Part shown: one piece after another, positions 1 to 8,234 of the stretch
Layout of the letters: every line of letters starts with the position of its first letter
Position numbering within the stretch: the stretch's first letter is position 1
Program-made: the position numbers and the translations under genes
The notes under the pieces: generated by a model
Seen by the model: the letters and a program-made list of their open reading frames with translations, nothing else
What the model was told of the DNA's origin: nothing
The model's database searches: none
From: Irpex lacteus
Lineage: Eukaryota; Basidiomycota; Agaricomycetes; Polyporales; Irpicaceae
NCBI GenBank assembly: GCA_001986395.2
Contig: MQVO02000132.1
Coordinates: forward strand, 1-24,834
Length of the DNA stretch: 24,834 nt
Direction of reading: 5' to 3'

Positions 1-236
1 TATAATAACATTAAGACAAACTGATCTGATAGTTATAGTAGCTTAGAGTTTCTTTATCTCATATGGCTGTATGTATATTAAGTATATTCTCTTATAGTAT
101 CACAGGTTTAACTGGTAGTTTAGTATTATCAGTAGCTCATGGTTTTGTATCATCAGGTCTACTTATTAAAGTAGGAGAAAGGGGAATAAGATTAAAAAGA
201 AAGAAAGACTGTGTAATTTATTTAATTTTATTTTAA
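1..236 (+). pseudogene. nad4: nad4 central fragment, extra copy at the left edge
   Basis: This is a near-identical copy of the nad4 piece at 3865-4098. It carries the recognisable ND4 core (VLSVAHGFVSSGL, compare the usual LSxAHGFVSPALF), preceded by LRQTDLIVIVA. A TAG stands where ND4 normally has the Tyr of AYSS. One extra T near position 53 shifts the frame relative to the internal copies. ND4 similarity ends near 190 and the frame then runs into the 34-bp repeat at 207-240. ND4 is a membrane subunit of respiratory complex I; this piece is far too short to work. Its right flank is the start of the 11-kb unit, whereas in the other copies the right flank is different. Confidence 0.75.
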
Positions 237-240
237 GTAG
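207..240. repeat. 34-bp recombination repeat (copies in all units)
   Basis: A 34-bp AT-rich sequence beginning gactgtgtaatttattt and ending ttttattttaagtag. Identical copies lie at 207-240, 3239-3272, 4069-4102, 11214-11247, 14242-14275, 15071-15104 and 22225-22258, so three per unit. Left flanks are the nad4 relic, a gggtaca segment or a cctgt segment. Right flanks are agggtccccc, agggtctatt or attaaaaaag. Shared cores with different flanks on both sides suggest a recombination site. Confidence 0.9.
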
Positions 241-592
241 AGGGTCCCCCTATTAAATTTTATTTATTATCATAGCAATATATTTCTTATCTTATTACAT
301 CTTTATTAATTTAATTCATTTTATTTATTTTACACTTATAAATAGTAAACAATAATATTCCGTTTATATTAGTTATAAATCAAATTAAAAATAGCAATCA
401 ATCCTATACACTAACCATTTTATGGAATTGTAGTATACCTAGCTATTTTAAAACAAATTATTATAATTTAATATAAACAAAAATTTAATATATAAAAATG
501 GAAAATATATTAAAAAAAGGGAGGGTGTGATTTTTAATTAAATCAGCTACAGTACATCAATCTTTAAAATTAAAAAATTTTTACCCAAGGGA

Positions 593-635
593 CACTCTTA
601 TTTTACCAAAGAAAATAGTGATAAAAAGAAGAGTG
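593..635. repeat. Inverted repeat CACTCTT / AAGAGTG
   Basis: A seven-base perfect inverted repeat (593-599 with 629-635) separated by about 29 bases. It is kept in copies B and C, although copy C has one A fewer in the loop. It could form a stem-loop in RNA; no function can be assigned. Confidence 0.5.
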
Positions 636-685
636 ACTTTATTATTTTTCTTCAATTAACTATATTTTTATTCTTTAACATTACT

Positions 686-731
686 CCCCAAAAAACTAGT
701 TAGAATTATTTCTAATTCCTAGTTTTTTGGG
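686..731. repeat. Palindromic hairpin element 1
   Basis: Arms CCCCAAAAAACTAG and CCTAGTTTTTTGGG enclose a second, AT-rich self-complementary part (TTAGAATTA with a TCTAATT arm). It is the clearest member of a family scattered through the unit. Copies B and C lie at 11693-11738 and 22704-22748. The copy C loop is a few bases shorter, one of the few non-homopolymer differences. It resembles in form the mobile hairpin elements described in fungal mitochondrial genomes. Confidence 0.85.
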
Positions 732-1140
732 TCATTATTATTTATTATAATAGTTAAAATAACTTTATTATCTTTATTTTTCTTTATATTCTCTTTAATC
801 TTTAGCTTTACTCAAAAGGGGCTAGTCGTAGTTCAAATGATCTAGTTTTAGTTAGTTAAATAAAGAAGATAGTAAAGTTACCTCTTCGATCTTTAGTTTC
901 ACTCATTAGACTGATTGCTAAAGTTCAAATTATTAATAGTTTGGGAATATAAACAAAAATTAAATATATAAATGGAAGACTAACCGTCCACCTATTTTTT
1001 TTTATTATCTAATTTATTTTGTTCCCTCCCTCCCTAATTCTTTTATTTAAATATAATATAAAATTTTACTATAATTCCTTACAAAAATAATGTAGACTTA
1101 GTTGCTCACTTAATCTTATTTACTTTATTTACTTAACCTT

Positions 1141-1180
1141 CCCCAAAAAACTAATTATTTCTAATTCCTAGTTTTTTGGG
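1141..1180. repeat. Palindromic hairpin element 2
   Basis: The same family as element 1 with a shorter centre: CCCCAAAAAACTAA, then ttatttctaattc, then CTAGTTTTTTGGG. Copies B and C lie at 12148-12187 and 23157-23195. The element sits about 100 bp before the short ORF at 1285. Confidence 0.85.
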
Positions 1181-1284
1181 ATTAGCTAATTCAACTAAAC
1201 TATTTTTTAATAAACTAACTAATGGTACTATAATTAAGAAATGTGCAAAGTATAGAACTGTATTTATTTGTTAAAATTCTATAA

Positions 1285-1530
1285 ATGAAAACTCTATAAT
1301 AAAATTTTTACGTTGCTCCACCTCCTAGATAAAGGACAAATTGGAGGTACTGTTTACGGACGTTATGTTTCTTTAGTTTTATAACTTTATTCATGGAAAA
1401 ACAAAATAATATTGTAACAGCCAATAAGAGATTATATCCTTTTACAGAAGTGAATCCGTTTATGAGTTGGAGTGAGAAATTGTCAATGGTTTTATACGGT
1501 GATTCACCTGAAGCTAAGATCTTAAGGTAA
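1285..1530 (+). pseudogene. Short ORF related to a segment of the large ORF, copy A (frameshifted)
   Basis: Copy A of a short ORF whose best version is in copy C. It reads LLDKGQIGGTVYGRYVSL, then is broken near 1378-1384, where one T and one A are added relative to copies B and C, and then resumes as MEKQNNIVTANKRLYPFTEV and on to GDSPEAKILR and TAA. The second half resembles residues about 200-245 of the large minus-strand ORF. Pattern shared by both: FMxxQ, YPFT or FPYT, NP, W, YG[D/E]S and LLR or ILR. The function of this family is not known to me. Confidence 0.6.
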
Positions 1531-2172
1531 AATATAATTTACCATTTATATATACCTATAGTTAATTCTCTAATAATAATTTAATATAAAGATAATAAAT
1601 GCTAGTTAAAGTTTAATAGAGTTATATTTGGAATAGTAATAAATGAAGTTATTAAATAAATTAGTATATCAGTGCAAAGTAAATAAAAAGTGAAAGAGAG
1701 AGTATAATTCTTTAGTCTTGCACAGAAAAAGAAAAAGAGTAAAGTAAAAAAAAAATCCTAGCAATAAGCTTATATAAAAATAACTATCTGTTTTTTAGTT
1801 TGGAAATGGATTAGAGTTGTCATAAAGTTATAGGGCATATGTAACTAAGTAGTGCAGTGGTAAGAGGAAAGTGTGTATAGATTAAATATAATAAAAAATT
1901 AAAGTAGTGATATAAATTAAAATTATTTATTTTAACAGATTAAAATTTTACTATATTTATTTTCTTTAGTAAAGATTATTTACAAGGATAGGAGGATAAA
2001 TCAAGAGAGTCAGTAATTAATTATCTAAGTTATACAGTTTACTTCTATGAACCTATACCCTCCCCAAAAAACATCCCCAAAAACTAGGTATTATAAATAA
2101 TTCTAACTAGTTTTTTTGGGGATTATTTCTACTCTTAAGGTAAAATATAATTAGAGCTGCAACCCTAGAATA
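1531..2172. other. AT-rich spacer with hairpin element 3
   Basis: No gene is supported. The spacer contains runs such as gtgaaagagagag and tagtgcagtggtaagagg near 1850; the latter looks D-loop-like, but no full tRNA cloverleaf can be drawn around it. The palindromic element at 2062-2121 lies near the right end. Copies occur at 12537-13177 and 23547-24187. Confidence 0.5.
2062..2121. repeat. Palindromic hairpin element 3 (doubled left arm)
   Basis: The left arm occurs twice in tandem (CCCCAAAAAACAT then CCCCAAAAACTAGG), followed by tattataaataattc and the right arm CTAGTTTTTTTGGGG. A nearly identical element is at 8059-8120, so this subtype exists at two places in the unit. Copies lie at 13067-13126 and 24076-24136. 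Confidence 0.85.
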
Positions 2173-2585
<413 letters not shown>

Positions 2586-2599
2586 TTATAGTTGTGAAG

Positions 2600-2890
2600 G
2601 TCTATGCTAATTATATTACCCTAACTATCTCTACAGTAGTATTAATTCTATCACTACAGATATGGTATTCCTTCTATATTTCTTTAAGTTAATATAAAGC
2701 AGTAGAGGATTATGTTACCTTATTGTCATCTACATATGGAGCCATTAATCTATACATAGTTATACTTACTACCTTTATAACGCCTATCTATGTACTAGCT
2801 AGTTGGAATAATGTATATCATAATGTACCTGCATTTATAATTGCTATATTTGTAGTGCTAGATATTCTTCTTTTTGATATTTTATTTTAA
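2600..2890 (+). pseudogene. nad4: nad4 N-terminal fragment (copy A)
   Basis: One frame of 97 codons, read with an in-frame TAA at 2690-2692, matches the ND4 N-terminal region: a hydrophobic helix (YITLTISTVVLILS), VEDYVTLLSSTYGAINLY, ILTTFITPIYVLASWNN and FVVLDILLFDILF. Known ND4 proteins have similar LLTTxxxPIxxLxSWNS and FxVLDLLLFYIFFE blocks. The usual YIFFE is replaced by DILF and a stop, where the sequence enters the joint repeat. It is a complex I relic; the stop is present in all copies. Confidence 0.8.
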
Positions 2891-3206
2891 GTACCTCCCC
2901 TATTCTTTTTATTAATAATTACCTTCATTTGTTCGATCCACCGCATGTAGCTGTGAAGCTTCAGTCCTGTCAGAGGGTGAAGCCCGGAGAATAGAAGAAA
3001 GTAACCACTGTTGTCAGATCCCGTAGTGAAGTCATAACCAAAGTATTATAACCATCTGATGTGTGAATCTTTACACGAGTGTTAAATAGTAGCCGCAGTG
3101 CTTCAAACAGTACTAGATGTGGACGTTGCTTCAGACTAAAACAGAAATCACCGTTGGACTTAATATGGAAGGATCCTTCAGCAATAGTAAATCCTACTAC
3201 CATCCA
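2887..3206 (-). pseudogene. LAGLIDADG homing endonuclease, C-terminal fragment (copy A)
   Basis: Reads WMVVGFTIAEGSFHIK, a typical second LAGLIDADG motif, then FCFSLKQRPHLVLFEALRLL, VMTSLRDLTTVVTFFYSPG. A one-base frameshift follows, and the C-terminus resumes in the next frame as LHPLTGLKLHSYMRWIEQMK and KVIINKKNRGGT, with TAA at 2887-2889. The tail matches the usual GLKLxSYxxWxEQ ending of this family. The frameshift is identical in copy B, so it is real. The 5' end abuts a half hairpin element (ccaaaaaaaactag). The N-terminal half is missing; the fragment at 2173 is not in an order that would complete it. Confidence 0.8.
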
Positions 3207-3238
3207 AAAAAAACTAGTTAGAATTATTTTAGGGTACA
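3205..3238. repeat. Half hairpin element 4
   Basis: Carries only the left arm and inner part (CCAAAAAAAACTAGTTAGAA, then ttatttt) and lacks the right arm. It separates the LAGLIDADG C-terminal relic from the 34-bp repeat at 3239. The copy B equivalent is at 14209-14241. Likely a broken member of the hairpin family. Confidence 0.7.
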
Positions 3239-3407
3239 GACTGTGTAATTTATTTAATTTTATTTTAAGTAGAGGGTCTATTTAACAATATAATTCTAAC
3301 TAATACCCTTTGTGGAATATGGATAGACTAAGTAAATAGCTATCTTATTATTTATTCTAATTCTCTTTAACCTAAAGGATAATAAATACTCTATTTATTT
3401 AACTGAG

Positions 3408-3493
3408 TGTCCTCCCTCCAATTAACTTGGGTTCCAAAGAGTTAAGATTAGTACTAGAGGGATTCCCCCTTGTGTCCTCCCTCCAATTAACTT
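3408..3493. repeat. 21-bp direct repeat pair
   Basis: tgtcctccctccaattaact plus one t occurs at 3408-3428 and again at 3473-3493, with 44 bp between. The pair also occurs in copy B. Confidence 0.8.
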
Positions 3494-3519
3494 ACAAATA
3501 ATAACTAAAGAATCAGAGT

Positions 3520-3567
3520 CCCAAAAACACTAGGAATTAGAATTCATTCTAATTAGTTTTTTGGGGA
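3520..3567. repeat. Palindromic hairpin element 5
   Basis: CCCAAAAACACTAGGAATTA, then gaattcattct, then AATTAGTTTTTTGGGGA. The inner AATTAGAATTCATTCTAATT part is itself nearly palindromic. Copy B is at about 14522-14570 and has one more G in the right arm. Confidence 0.8.
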
Positions 3568-3864
3568 TTGTTAGAATAAGAATAAATTTAATTAAACAAT
3601 TAAAATAAATTAATGTTTGTTCTCTCAAAGATGAGTAAAGTTAAAGAATTTAAAGGGAGCTAGCGATTAATAATAAATAATCTTAGAATAATATTTTTAT
3701 AATTATTTAACTCTTTTCCCTACTCTATTTATTTAACTCTTCAAAAGAATAATAGTTTATTGTAATCACTCTCCACTCCACTTTAGTGGCTAGTGGCTTA
3801 ATAAATTATTTAATTATTTTGGTAGGGGTTATTAAAATTTAATTAAATTTTAATTAGGGCACCT

Positions 3865-4098
3865 ATAATAACATTAAGACAAACTGATCTGATAGTTATA
3901 GTAGCTTAGAGTTCTTTATCTCATATGGCTGTATGTATATTAAGTATATTCTCTTATAGTATCACAGGTTTAACTGGTAGTTTAGTATTATCAGTAGCTC
4001 ATGGTTTTGTATCATCAGGTCTACTTATTAAAGTAGGAGAAAGGGGAATAAGATTAAAAAGAAAGAAAGACTGTGTAATTTATTTAATTTTATTTTAA
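3865..4098 (+). pseudogene. nad4: nad4 central fragment (copy A)
   Basis: A 78-codon frame containing TLRQTDLIVIVA, TAG, SSLSHMAVCILSIFSYS, then GLTGSLVLSVAHGFVSSGL. These are the ND4 blocks that normally read LRQxDLKxxIAYSSVSHM and LSxAHGFVSPALF; the Tyr before SS is a TAG stop. After SSGL the sequence stops resembling ND4 and runs through a basic stretch (RLKRKKDC) into the 34-bp repeat, ending at TAA 4096-4098. It lies downstream of the nad4 N-terminal relic on the same strand, but the middle of the protein is absent. Confidence 0.8.
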
Positions 4099-4107
4099 GT
4101 AGATTAA

Positions 4108-4407
4108 AAAAGTATTGATTGTCTTTATTTGCATCAACAAAATCTCAGTCTCAGTAAAGTATTTCTAGTGCATGTGTTAGAAGTGTTGTTGGTAGTACTC
4201 AGCAGTGAACTGGTATGTATAGAAAAGTATAATAAAGATTTAGAAAGTGGAGTAATAAGTAATGAATGTAAATTTTTAGAGTACCGTAGTGAAAACAATC
4301 TATATCTCTCTAATGAGGAATTAATATTATTGGGTTTAGAATTAGTTATTCTTCTATCAAATAACAGTAATTTAATAGAAGTTAAGGTAATAAAAAGGAT
4401 AAATTAA
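4108..4407 (+). CDS. Unrecognised ORF, about 100 codons (copy A)
   Basis: Open after a TAA just inside the joint repeat: KSIDCLYLHQQNLSLSK, then a hydrophobic run (VFLVHVLEVLLVVLS), then an acidic segment (ESGVISNECKFLEYRSENNL), then NEELILLGLELVILLSNN and a basic end. There is no ATG near the start; TTG at 4129 or an upstream fusion could serve. The first nine codons come from the repeat, so the ORF is probably a gene tail fused to a joint sequence. I recognise no family. Confidence 0.4.
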   Translation, partial: KSIDCLYLHQQNLSLSKVFLVHVLEVLLVVLSSELVCIEKYNKDLESGVISNECKFLEYRSENNLYLSNEELILLGLELVILLSNNSNLIEVKVIKRIN

Positions 4408-4446
4408 AAAAGTACTTCCAACAAAGAGCCTAGTTTTTTTGGATAG

Positions 4447-4632
4447 ATTTATAAACCATTCTATACTTTTATCTGTTATCTAGAAATTATACAAAGAGTT
4501 ATTGAAAATGAAAAACAAGATTTTACTGTTATACATAGACATAATAATATATCTGATGCATACGTAGAAAGAATTATAAATACATTCCAACATCTTACAT
4601 GAAAATGGGCGTTGTGTTCTAGTATTATATAA
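4447..4632 (+). pseudogene. Unrecognised coding remnant with TGA-Trp
   Basis: In code 4 one frame stays open from 4447 to TAA 4630-4632: FYTFICYLEIIQRVIENEKQ, then DFTVIHRHNNISDAYVERI, NTFQHLTWKWALCSS, with Trp from TGA at the HLTW position. It has no start codon and looks like a protein fragment. Copy B equivalent is 15449-15634. Family unknown. Confidence 0.35.
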
Positions 4633-4787
4633 TATATCTATAAACTCGAAGAATATAAAAATATAGCTAAAATAATACATAATACTATTCTTGATAGAGA
4701 ATACCCTGCCGATTATATAGATAAAAGTACAAATATATTATATTCGGATTGATGCAAATGGTACTCGTCTTGACACTCCCCCCTAAA

Positions 4788-4816
4788 TTAAAAAAGTATT
4801 GATTGTCTTTATTTGC
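4788..4816. repeat. Partial joint repeat (29 bp)
   Basis: ttaaaaaagtattgattg followed by tctttatttgc, identical to 4102-4130. It precedes a different downstream sequence here (ttttatcgg instead of atcaacaa), so the repeat feeds two different short ORFs. Copy B is at about 15790-15818. Confidence 0.75.
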
Positions 4817-4986
4817 TTTTATCGGAGATTCCTCATTCTAGTAAACTTTATTACTATACAAATATATCGTATTATTCCCTTCATATCTTAAGGTTCCAAT
4901 CCCCTTTAGCTTTACAAGTATTTGATGAGACTATATTTAAGATTAGAAGACTGATTATCCTCCAACCACGACCTCTTAGATTCTAA
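4792..4986 (+). pseudogene. Unrecognised short ORF downstream of the joint repeat
   Basis: Open for about 64 codons after a TAA at 4789: KSIDCLYLLLSEIPHSSK, then LYYYTNISYYSLHILRF, then ALQVFDETIFKIRRL and LQPRPLRF, TAA at 4984-4986. The first residues are shared with the ORF at 4108 because both begin in the joint repeat. No start codon or family could be identified. Copy B: 15794-15988. Confidence 0.3.
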
Positions 4987-5764
4987 GTGGATTGTCTTAA
5001 TACTCAGATAATCCAAAAAACTGTTCAATTCTTATGCATACTGGTGACGAACTAAAGAGATTTATTGCCATCAAAATTGAAAAGTGTGATCATTATAGTT
5101 ATAAAATTACTGAGCTAACTGTAAAATCTCATAGATCCCAAAAAAACTAATTATTTCTGTCCACAATCCAATCCACTTTGTGGGCTGGGTCCTAGTTTTT
5201 TTTAGTTTAAGTAAAAAATCTATCCTTCGACAGTACAAACTGTGGATGGAGATATAAACCTAAAAGAGAGTTAAGATGTCTAAAACTGAGATAAAAATAA
5301 TCGTTGCCTCTTCTTCTTATTTTATTTCTTTTATTTTTTTTTTTTATTAAAAAAGATAAAGGGCAAAAAGACAAAAAGAGGTAATTATTTATATTATTAC
5401 TATTTAGTAAAGGTTATAGAATACATTAAGAAGTAAAAACAAGTTAACTTGGGGTAAAATTTTATAAAAAAGAAATTTAATTAAATTAAGGGTATATATT
5501 AAGCAAGTCTCCCTACTTTTATTTTAAAGAAAAAAGGGAGAGAAGAAGAGTAAAGTTTATTATATAATATTTAACACTTATGTCTGGAACAAAAATTAAT
5601 TTAATTTAAATTAGAAATTAGTACCACTTTGTATCTAAAATTTTTAGATTTAAATCAGGACAATATAAAAATAGTTAATTATATATTTTTATTATATTAG
5701 ACACAAAATTATTCCTATAGACAAATTCTAACTCCCATTACACTAACTCGCATTTGGGGTTATA
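4987..5764. other. AT-rich spacer with nested hairpin element 7
   Basis: No gene is supported. Features: the nested palindromic element at 5137-5203; a long T-run around 5331-5347; and a purine-rich or pyrimidine-rich inverted pair (ctccctacttttattttaaa with aaaaaagggagag) near 5510-5545. The spacer lies just downstream of the large minus-strand ORF, so it may hold its 3' processing signal. Copy B: 15989-16767. Confidence 0.5.
5137..5203. repeat. Palindromic hairpin element 7 with an inserted inner hairpin
   Basis: The outer arms CCCAAAAAAACTAA and CCTAGTTTTTTTT belong to the common family. Between them is an unrelated GC-richer hairpin, CCACAA...TTGTGG (5161-5183 region), giving a nested double-hairpin shape. 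Copy B: 16140-16206, with one A fewer in the left arm. Confidence 0.75.
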
Positions 5765-7593
5765 TTAAAAATCTCATTTATCATTATCCTCATTTGATGA
5801 TTTACTCTCATTAATATTACTTTCAGGAGTATCATCTTGAGTTTTATCAGCCCACACATCATCTAATATTTTAGAGATAGAATCATCTCTTTTAATAGAT
5901 TCTAAATCAACTGGGCTGGCAAACTCATCATGATAATTATAAATAGATTTATTAAACTCTTTTGGAGTCTTATCTACATTAGAATTATGATCATGATCGT
6001 AAGAACTTCCTTCACTTGACCAATAATTTTCATCATTAGGTTCATTATATCTTCTTACATCACGTTCTAAATCTTTATCTTCCATATATGCATCATTTAT
6101 TCTATAGATATTAGGCTTAAATTTGAATCTTTATCATGCTCATTCTTATATTCATGGGGAATATTTGAATTATCATGAGTATCAGTATCAAAAATAGTTG
6201 TAGGTGCTTGCTCTCTTAGAGCTCTCTTATTACTAATCATTTTATGGAATGCATCAAGTATTGGATGTCTACGCTGAGGTTCTTCTTCTTCATCATCTAA
6301 ACTCACTGTAGCTCTATCTGCTTTAGTTTGTTTAGATGATTTATTTGTATCCTCTTGTTTATCTTTACCTTTATCATTTTTACCTTTATCATCTTCTGTT
6401 TGATGATCATTCACCTCAGATTTATGAGATTGAGGTTGATGATCACTAACATCAGATTTAGGAGATTGAGGTTGATTGTTAGAAGATTTATTAGATGATC
6501 CTTCAGCTGGATTTACATCATTTTTGGGACCTGGACCTTTACCTTTTTCATACTCATGTTCACTCCATGCTTTCTGATCATCAGCAGGAATATTTGCAGG
6601 GTCAATAGGAGTAGATTTTATTGGGTTTTTAGCTTCATTAAATGCATTTTCCATACTAAAGTTTTTAAGTGTATCTTTAACAGAAGGTGCATGTAATGGT
6701 GAGTTGTGTCCAGTACCAGCTACAGATTGTTTTAAATAACTTGTTTTCTCAAATGCTGCTGAGGGATCGAAGGGTCCGCTCGGTTTTGCAGGAGTGTGTA
6801 CACCTGTACCATGTACAAATACATCGTGAGCTTCTTGAACCTCTCTTAACCTAGTCTCTCTCAACAATCTTTCACTGTTACTTTCACCAAATACAGCTAA
6901 TCTTAATCTATTAAACCAGTTATCATGAGGATTATCCATTGTATATGGAAATTGTGCACGATTTACTGTATTTGGATTAGTTTGATCATGCATAAAATTA
7001 TTGAACGCATCTGATGTATTTGCTCCAGATACCCAATGGAACGGATTGAACCAATTCAATGCTGTTCTGTAGTTACCTGTCACCATTGTAAGACCATCAT
7101 ATAACCAATATATGGGGTTTCTGTGTGTTCTTGCATCATTTATTTGTATATCAGGTTGATCACCAGGTGCACCTAATCCATTCTGTGGAACATTATTATT
7201 TACATTAGGAGTTCTATTCCATGGAAATAAATTTGTTATGATTGATGGATCTTTGTATACTGAAAATGCTGTGAATATTACTCCAAATGAGACAATTCCA
7301 CCAACTACCCACCATACCCATGTAGGTACCCAACTATCTGTATGTGTCTTCCCTGTAAGTGACTCATATATTGTTGTGGGTATTTTACTGAAATTGGATT
7401 CTATCTTGGGTACGGTGTATCTGTCCATACTTCCTGAGGAGAATATATTTGGATTTACAGGTCTGGTGTCGTATGAGTTTGAGCCCCATCTCCATATTTT
7501 CCAATCTGGATCTGGTGGTGGTCTTGGTACTAGCCACTCATCAAATAGTCTGTAAATCCATCCAAATAATCTCTTTGTACCATAGTATAAAAT
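5765..7593 (-). CDS. Large unrecognised membrane-anchored ORF, about 609 aa (copy A, one frameshift)
   Basis: The only long gene in the unit. The first ATG is at 7428, but the same frame continues upstream through FGWIYRLFDEWLVPRPPPDP and DWKIWRWGSNS to an ATT codon at 7593, an allowed start in code 4; I favour the upstream start. Using it, residues 89-113 form one membrane helix (WVPTWVWWVVGGIVSFGVIF). Residues 200-245 carry FPYTMDNP and FGESNSERLLR. The rest is hydrophilic, rich in N, D, K, P and S, with a short tandem motif (HQPQSPKSDV and HQPQSHKSEV). A missing T near 6120 splits the frame in copy A; copy B is intact at that point. A TGA at 5774 is read as Trp, so the end is TAA at 5765. 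It follows tRNA-Pro and tRNA-Asn on the same strand. Function unknown. Confidence 0.7.
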
Positions 7594-7800
7594 ATATTAT
7601 ATTTATTTTTATAGTTACTTTACTAACTAAATAGTAAGTTTAGAGGTTTAGTGTATAGCTAATTTGATAATAACAATCCACCATCTTCATCTTAATAATA
7701 AGGAAGGTGTTTCTCCTTATTTTATACCTTTTTATTTATTTAATAATAAAAAGGGGAAAAAATGATAAATGGTATTAGTTATTGTAGTATTATTTTTATA

Positions 7801-7873
7801 GGTGCCAAGAGGAATTGAACCTCTGAAAAAAAGTATTAACAGTACTCCACATTAACCACTCTGACATGGCACC
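7801..7873 (-). tRNA. trnN: tRNA-Asn (GUU), copy A
   Basis: Acceptor arms GGTGCCA and TGGCACC pair fully. The anticodon stem GAGTA/TACTT encloses loop CTGTTAA, so the anticodon is GTT. T-stem AGAGG/CCTCT encloses TTCAATT. The D-arm is weak (two Watson-Crick pairs) but its loop has AGTGGTTAA. The variable region is two bases longer than in copy B because of a run of seven T's, probably a sequencing artefact. No CCA is encoded. It lies about 210 bp upstream of the large ORF on the same strand. Confidence 0.85.
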
Positions 7874-7913
7874 CTAATTTTTATAAGTTAAAATATTTTA
7901 TTTTTTTTAAGTA

Positions 7914-7986
7914 TATGGTAGGCGTGACTCGAACACGCTAGGGCTCTTTCCCAAAAAGAGTAACAATCCACTTAGTCTTCTACCAT
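7914..7986 (-). tRNA. trnP: tRNA-Pro (UGG), copy A
   Basis: A full cloverleaf of 73 nt. Acceptor ATGGTAG/CTACCAT is followed by discriminator A. The D-stem is GAC/GTT with loop TAAGTGGATT. Anticodon stem CTCTT/AAGAG encloses loop TTTGGGA, so the anticodon is TGG. Variable region CCCTA; T-stem GCGTG/CACGC encloses TTCGAGT. It is separated from tRNA-Asn by 40 bp and transcribed first, so the two tRNAs and the large ORF could share a transcript. Confidence 0.93.
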
Positions 7987-8058
7987 TCTTGTTTTTATCC
8001 TTGCCCCCATACTCTTTTTCTTTTTAATTCTTAAAAAGAAATAATATAAAAAAAGGAT

Positions 8059-8151
8059 CCCCCAAAAAACATCCCCAAAAACTAGGTATTATAAATAATT
8101 CTAACTAGTTTTTTTTGGGGATTATTTCTACCGCGACCCTAGTTTTTTGGG
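8059..8151. repeat. Palindromic hairpin element 8 plus a half element
   Basis: The full element at 8059-8120 has a doubled left arm like element 3, and right arm CTAGTTTTTTTTGGGG. It is followed at 8131-8151 by an extra right arm (CGACCCTAGTTTTTTGGGT). The pair lies just upstream of tRNA-Pro in the minus-strand sense, so it could sit in the leader of the tRNA transcript. Copy B: about 19066-19160. Confidence 0.8.
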
Positions 8152-8234
8152 TTTAAATAATAACAAAAACTTATTCTAATAATCTCTTTTAAGAATGGAA
8201 CAAAATGGAACAATCTAAGTTGAGATAAATTTGT

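Larger units (their letters stand above)
241..1284. other. AT-rich intergenic region with hairpins
   Basis: No coding sequence is supported here. The stretch is very AT-rich and holds two members of the CCCCAAAAAACTAG hairpin family (686-731 and 1141-1180). It also has an inverted repeat CACTCTT/AAGAGTG at 593-599 and 629-635. A weak internal duplication begins tctttag at about 781 and again at about 888, each part running into gttcaaat. The same region occurs at 11248-12291 in copy B and 22259-23300 in copy C. Possible roles are control or origin sequence, but no known fungal mitochondrial promoter motif was identified. Confidence 0.6.
3273..3864. other. AT-rich spacer with direct repeats and hairpin element 5
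   Basis: No gene is supported. The spacer holds a 21-bp direct repeat (3408-3428 and 3473-3493, core tgtcctccctccaattaac), a palindromic element at 3520-3567, and a small inverted sequence around ccactttagtggctagtggc near 3780. It separates the LAGLIDADG relic from the nad4 central piece. Copy B is 14276-14866. Confidence 0.55.

Noticed and set aside
1840..1900. Possible tRNA around gtagtgcagtggtaagagg
   Set aside because: There is a D-loop-like string, but no acceptor or T-arm pairing could be found on either side.
3079..3285. A 68-codon plus-strand frame
   Set aside because: It is antisense to the LAGLIDADG C-terminal relic, which has clear family motifs.
4480..4680. A 66-codon minus-strand frame (and 15482-15682)
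   Set aside because: It is antisense to a more protein-like plus-strand remnant and is composed of Y, F and I from AT-rich sequence.
7238..7634. Plus-strand open frames across the start of the large ORF
   Set aside because: They are antisense to the large minus-strand ORF, which has the better protein signature and a membrane helix. The same applies at 17254-17454 and 18245-18638.
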